Part shown: positions 60,201 to 64,000 of the stretch, piece by piece
Layout: every line of letters starts with the position of its first letter
Position numbering within the stretch: position 1 is the first letter of the stretch
Source: Glandiceps talaboti
Lineage: Eukaryota > Hemichordata > Enteropneusta > Spengelidae
Length of the DNA: 64,000 nucleotides
Assembly: GCF_964340395.1 (NCBI RefSeq)
Contig: NC_135550.1
Span: forward strand, 7,390,601-7,454,600
Direction: 5' to 3'
Made by a program: the position numbers and the translations under genes
The notes under the pieces: model-generated
What the model was told of the DNA's origin: nothing
Databases searched by the model: none
The model's input: the letters and a program-made list of their open reading frames with translations, nothing else

Positions 60201-60800
60201 TCTGGCATTGTTAGAACAATTGATTGTATAGTTGGGGTGTCCAGAACATTTTTTGATACGTATGATAAATGATGTCATTGGATTTTTTATGAGCTATATC
60301 TTAATGCCAGGTTTGAGTTCAGTTAATTGCAAGTGGTTGTTAAGTACATGTATACAGTATGTTAAATAATGCAAGTACCTTTTAATTATGCAGTCAAAAC
60401 TAGACCTAAACACATTATAAACTCAGCTTGTGCCCCTTTAATAAAGGAGTACAAAAACGTCTCAAATCTTTAGTTTTCCAAATCAGCTGGCTTTTTCCAA
60501 AACACTGATTCATATGTTAACACATTGCATAATAACACCAGAGGCTAGTTTATACATTACCCTAAGACTGATGTGGAGTAACATTAATTAACAAAATATG
60601 CTGAAACTCTGTGGCAATTTAACCTTGAAACATCCAGTCTTCAACATCAACATCCACACAATATTAAACACGTTCAAATATAACTACAGTAACTGTGGTT
60701 GTACTCCTTGCCTAAACACACCTGATTACACCACAAACACTGTGTGCGACATTTTAACAACACATCACTTATGTATACAAAGAAATGTCAAATGTTTCAT

Positions 60801-60828
60801 TTGACCTTGAGGATGGAGGTCAAGGTCA
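60801..60828. promoter_or_regulatory. Inverted pair of TCAAGGTCA half-sites
   Basis: TTGACCTTGA at 60801-60810 and TCAAGGTCA at 60820-60828 face each other. Both are exact matches to the extended half-site of ERR/FTZ-F1/SF1 receptors. There is no gene nearby to connect them to. Confidence 0.25.
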
Positions 60829-62051
60829 TTATGGTTCTGTGGCAAGGATAAGCACACCAAATCCTACCTTCAGTGTAATGAGTATCATCAATTTGATATG
60901 ACTGATGAACTTCACTCTATACACTATTCATATGTTCAATTTTTCCAGCTGGTAAGGTTGTAATTCAAATTATATTAACAGAAATAATAATATTACTTTA
61001 TTCACATACAAGGTCATAATTCAGATTATGCATGCAAGACAATGCCAAACAAAAATAACATACACCACACACACATATTTGAAATGACTTTAATTCCTTT
61101 ACATACATAACATCGTTGGGAATTTGCAAATACAGAAAATTCATAAATTTCTGGTTTCTCATCAGTCCATGATGATTGCGTACCTGAGTAATACTAAATG
61201 TGAGACAAAATACCAACAGTAATAAAATATTGCATTTTGAAATGTCAGTTGACTTGATACAGTAAACAGACTATGAGAAATGGCAACTCTTGGTGGAAAA
61301 GATTCTGTTACCAAGCCAATGTAAGTCTTTGATGGCCACATACACAAAACAACAGCTCTTGGTCATACATATAAAAATACATTGTCTCCTAACTGACAAA
61401 ATGACTTCACTTATGTACTTCAATCAAATTGCAACGACCACAGTGTGGTCTCCTCACAGATTTGTATTGACAGCATTGCAACCACCGTTGAAACACTGAT
61501 GACAGATTTACAAATTTTGTAAGTCTTATAATAAGCAACCATGTGGCAGCATCAAGCTAGCTGTCCAATATCATGGAAATAGAACTGTGAATAATTGTTG
61601 GGTACTGAAATGTTAACCTGTATACACACAACATATTTTTAATAAGTCAGTCTTGTTCACTCATGCTAGAGGGCGCTGTTTATAAGCTGAGAGCTTTTGA
61701 CTGCAAACTGCAAACTGTCAGTCTTGTTGTAGTTTTCATAACTTGACTTTGCTTTGTTCAAGGTAAGATTACTGGTTGATATCACTGTCTTTCATTTAAA
61801 TTCAGCTGGTTATCAATTTGAAATTTCATTGTCTTCTAGCTTTGATCAACAGATTGTTATGGACGATGGCATCAAATGTACCCAAGTTCCTATGGGTTTT
61901 TTTTACAAAAGTCTTGTGGACCAAATGACTAAATATTACTATGTAAATTGGATATTAAGGGTTCTTTACATTTGGTGAAACCTCTATAACCTCCCCACTA
62001 TTTAGACTGAAAAAAATAGTCATTGGTGATGGTCCAACAGACCTGTTGCCA

Positions 62052-62326
62052 GTTCCAAGATGCATTGCATGTCTCTCAATGCAATGCTGCCTATTGTGGA
62101 TGCGCCGAGAGGTTTTAATGCACTACTCAGGGGGATAGTTGTCATCTGACCGTACCCTGGATTCAACCATAAAATCCCTCTCTATCATTGATGACATTTA
62201 GTCTTTGTTCTATAAAATCAATCATAAGCAAAGAGATTTCCTGATGAAAATGTTATTTTAAAAAGACAAAACAAGACTAAATGTAACAACAGAAGTGACG
62301 TCCTCTAGCACAATGCATCTTGGAAC
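62052..62326. mobile_element. Possible MITE with 16-bp inverted termini
   Basis: GTTCCAAGATGCATTG at 62052-62067 is perfectly inverted at 62311-62326. A second inverted pair, ACATTTAGTCTT/AAGACTAAATGT, is nested inside. The target-site duplication is not clear. Confidence 0.45.
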
Positions 62327-63151
62327 CGGAAAATCAACTATAGCCTATCTGAGTGCCACTGGTCACTGTATTTTACAATCTATCTTCTGTTATATGAGAT
62401 CCAAAACCCAGCAAAAACTCTGAAACCGTGCAACTACATAAATAATACAAGATTTCCCTCTCTGTTATCAGAGTTCTAAAATTTTGGCAAAAATCACTAA
62501 ATGTGTAAATAGTAAACTGGTAATATCTGTCATACAGATTCTAAAACTTTGGCAAAAACACAGACTTTTTGAAAGTTTTTTTTCAGTTTGTAGTTATAGC
62601 TTTGTAGAGAACTGGAACTTGTGGCCTATATTATGAACATGCATACTGTAGACACACTTTGTAAAAGTCCACATTTGGAAATCACCATTTTGTTGATAAA
62701 TAGACATGATATCAAAATATTAAGTACTCCTGTGTCAACATTTCCATTTTGTTGGTATGCCGAAAAAACTAATTATTTTGATGAAATCTCTTAAAAATTC
62801 TACTGTAAGTGCATTGATGATTGTTGTACTTTATAGATTTGAGTTCAAAACTCTATACAAAGAATTCAAAGGTTTACTGTGCAATTCTTTTGAATTTTTG
62901 GCAAACAACATATGGCAAATCTCACTGTATGCAGGTGAACCTCATAGCGCTAATATTCCAGTAACCAGATGTGCAAGACAACATTTAAAGGAAAAGTCCA
63001 GTCAGACTTATGTTTGCCTTTCAGTAAACTTGCATTGATCATCACTATCAATTTATATATGATTGTTGGTGATAAATAGCAGTTTGGTAACTTAATACAC
63101 ATTCAACATTTGAATCTTGTATTGAAGCCCTACTGCACTTCCACATATTCT

Positions 63152-63218
63152 GCCATTTTGGGGATTTCCTGCAAGGAATTGTGGGGGAAACTTTACAGGA
63201 AATGACATCATAGTTACC
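63152..63218 (+). repeat. Interspersed repeat fragment, copy 2 (partner at 56041-56106)
   Basis: GGGGATTTCCTGCAAGG, a GGGGGAAAC block and TGACATCATAGTTACC. It contains a perfect kappa-B-like GGGGATTTCC, probably incidental. Confidence 0.5.
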
Positions 63219-63369
63219 ACAATATTTTAGATAGAAACTACACCCTATTCCTATGGGCTTCACACACACACTTTCAGTGAGATTTCCAATAGGTGAATAC
63301 ACAATATTAAGTATTCTAAATATATATTTCCCAGAATTAGTAATGTCAGACTTTACAGTTTGGCTTTAA

Positions 63370-63705
63370 AGTGGCCATATGGATGAGGATTGGGTATTTA
63401 GTTTGGATTTTTATATAATTTATAAAACAATTTTATCATGGCTTCCTACTTGAAAATCAATGTGAAACAACATAGAGCAAGTCTGTTTTTGTAACTCAAT
63501 AAATTGCAAAACACTAATAAATATGTACATTGTTTGTTATTGTGCGTACAATAACAAACTTTTTACACATTTTATAAACAGTTTTTTAGCAATTGATTGA
63601 GTTATAAATAAGGGCTTATCATATATTGTTTCACATTGATTTTTCAAGTAGGAAGCCATGATAAAATTGTTTTATAAATCAAAAATCCCAAATAACTGTT
63701 TACAA
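63370..63705. mobile_element. Palindromic MITE, copy 3 of 3
   Basis: Starts GTGGCCATATGGATGAGGAT and shares the centre TTGTTATTGTGCGTACAATA and the arms with 25366-25711. The right terminus is decayed. From 63706 to the window end there is only AT-rich sequence. Confidence 0.75.
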
Positions 63706-64000
63706 ACTGTCTGAAACCCATTCCCTCCCTGTACTTACAATCAAATACTTACAATTCAAATTTATTTTGTTTTGATACAAAATTCCCCCTAATTACTTAC
63801 AATTTTAATTTCTTTTGTTTACAAAGTTGGTTTGAAACCTGCCATCCCCCACCCCTCACCCCAACCCCTCCCAATACTTACAATCTTAATTTTGATTTCA
63901 TTTGTCAACAAACTTTGTTTGGAAATCCTTGTAAGAAAATAGAATCAGAACTAAGAATTACTGGTAAATTCTATTGCGATGTAATAGTTATTTTAAACAT

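Overview
The window looks like nuclear DNA from an invertebrate animal, probably a marine non-vertebrate deuterostome such as a hemichordate or cephalochordate. Genes are split by many GT-AG introns with little operon-like packing. The DNA is AT-rich and dense in microsatellites, minisatellites, MITE-like elements and LINE fragments. The three recognisable gene types (an rBAT/SLC3-like heavy chain, a CXC-domain protein, an Ikaros-type zinc-finger protein) are animal genes. The phylum is an inference.

1-4.3 kb is repeat territory: a degenerate 116-bp tandem repeat, a dead LINE reverse-transcriptase fragment carrying a tail-only retroinsertion with a clear target-site duplication, and a tRNA-derived SINE. 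4.37-16.76 kb and 18.36-27.57 kb hold two tandem, same-strand paralogues of 11 coding exons each (635 and 638 aa). Both encode type II membrane proteins with a GH13 alpha-amylase-like ectodomain closest to rBAT (SLC3A1), with the conserved juxtamembrane Cys that would link to an LAT-type light chain. Both have Asn in place of the GH13 nucleophile Asp, so they are probably transporter heavy chains rather than glucosidases. Exons 4-5 of the pair are far more alike than exon 2, which suggests gene conversion, and the exon 8 donor lies within a GTAT microsatellite.

27.6-31 kb holds a striking cluster of long palindromes. 31.07-34.56 kb is a three-exon gene for a small protein with a nine-cysteine CXC domain and a second Cys-rich cluster that I do not recognise. 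34.6-41 kb is mobile-element debris, including a complete poly-G element with TAA target duplications. A likely promoter and non-coding first exon at about 41.1 kb may serve the Ikaros-like zinc-finger gene, whose whole coding region lies in one exon (47.74-49.34 kb). Just past its stop codon are decayed copies of the last zinc finger's coding sequence. 49.6-64 kb has no gene I can support; it holds a higher-order minisatellite, MITE copies and nuclear-receptor-like motifs.

The two SLC3-like genes probably do related jobs. Nothing in the sequence links them functionally to the CXC or zinc-finger genes.
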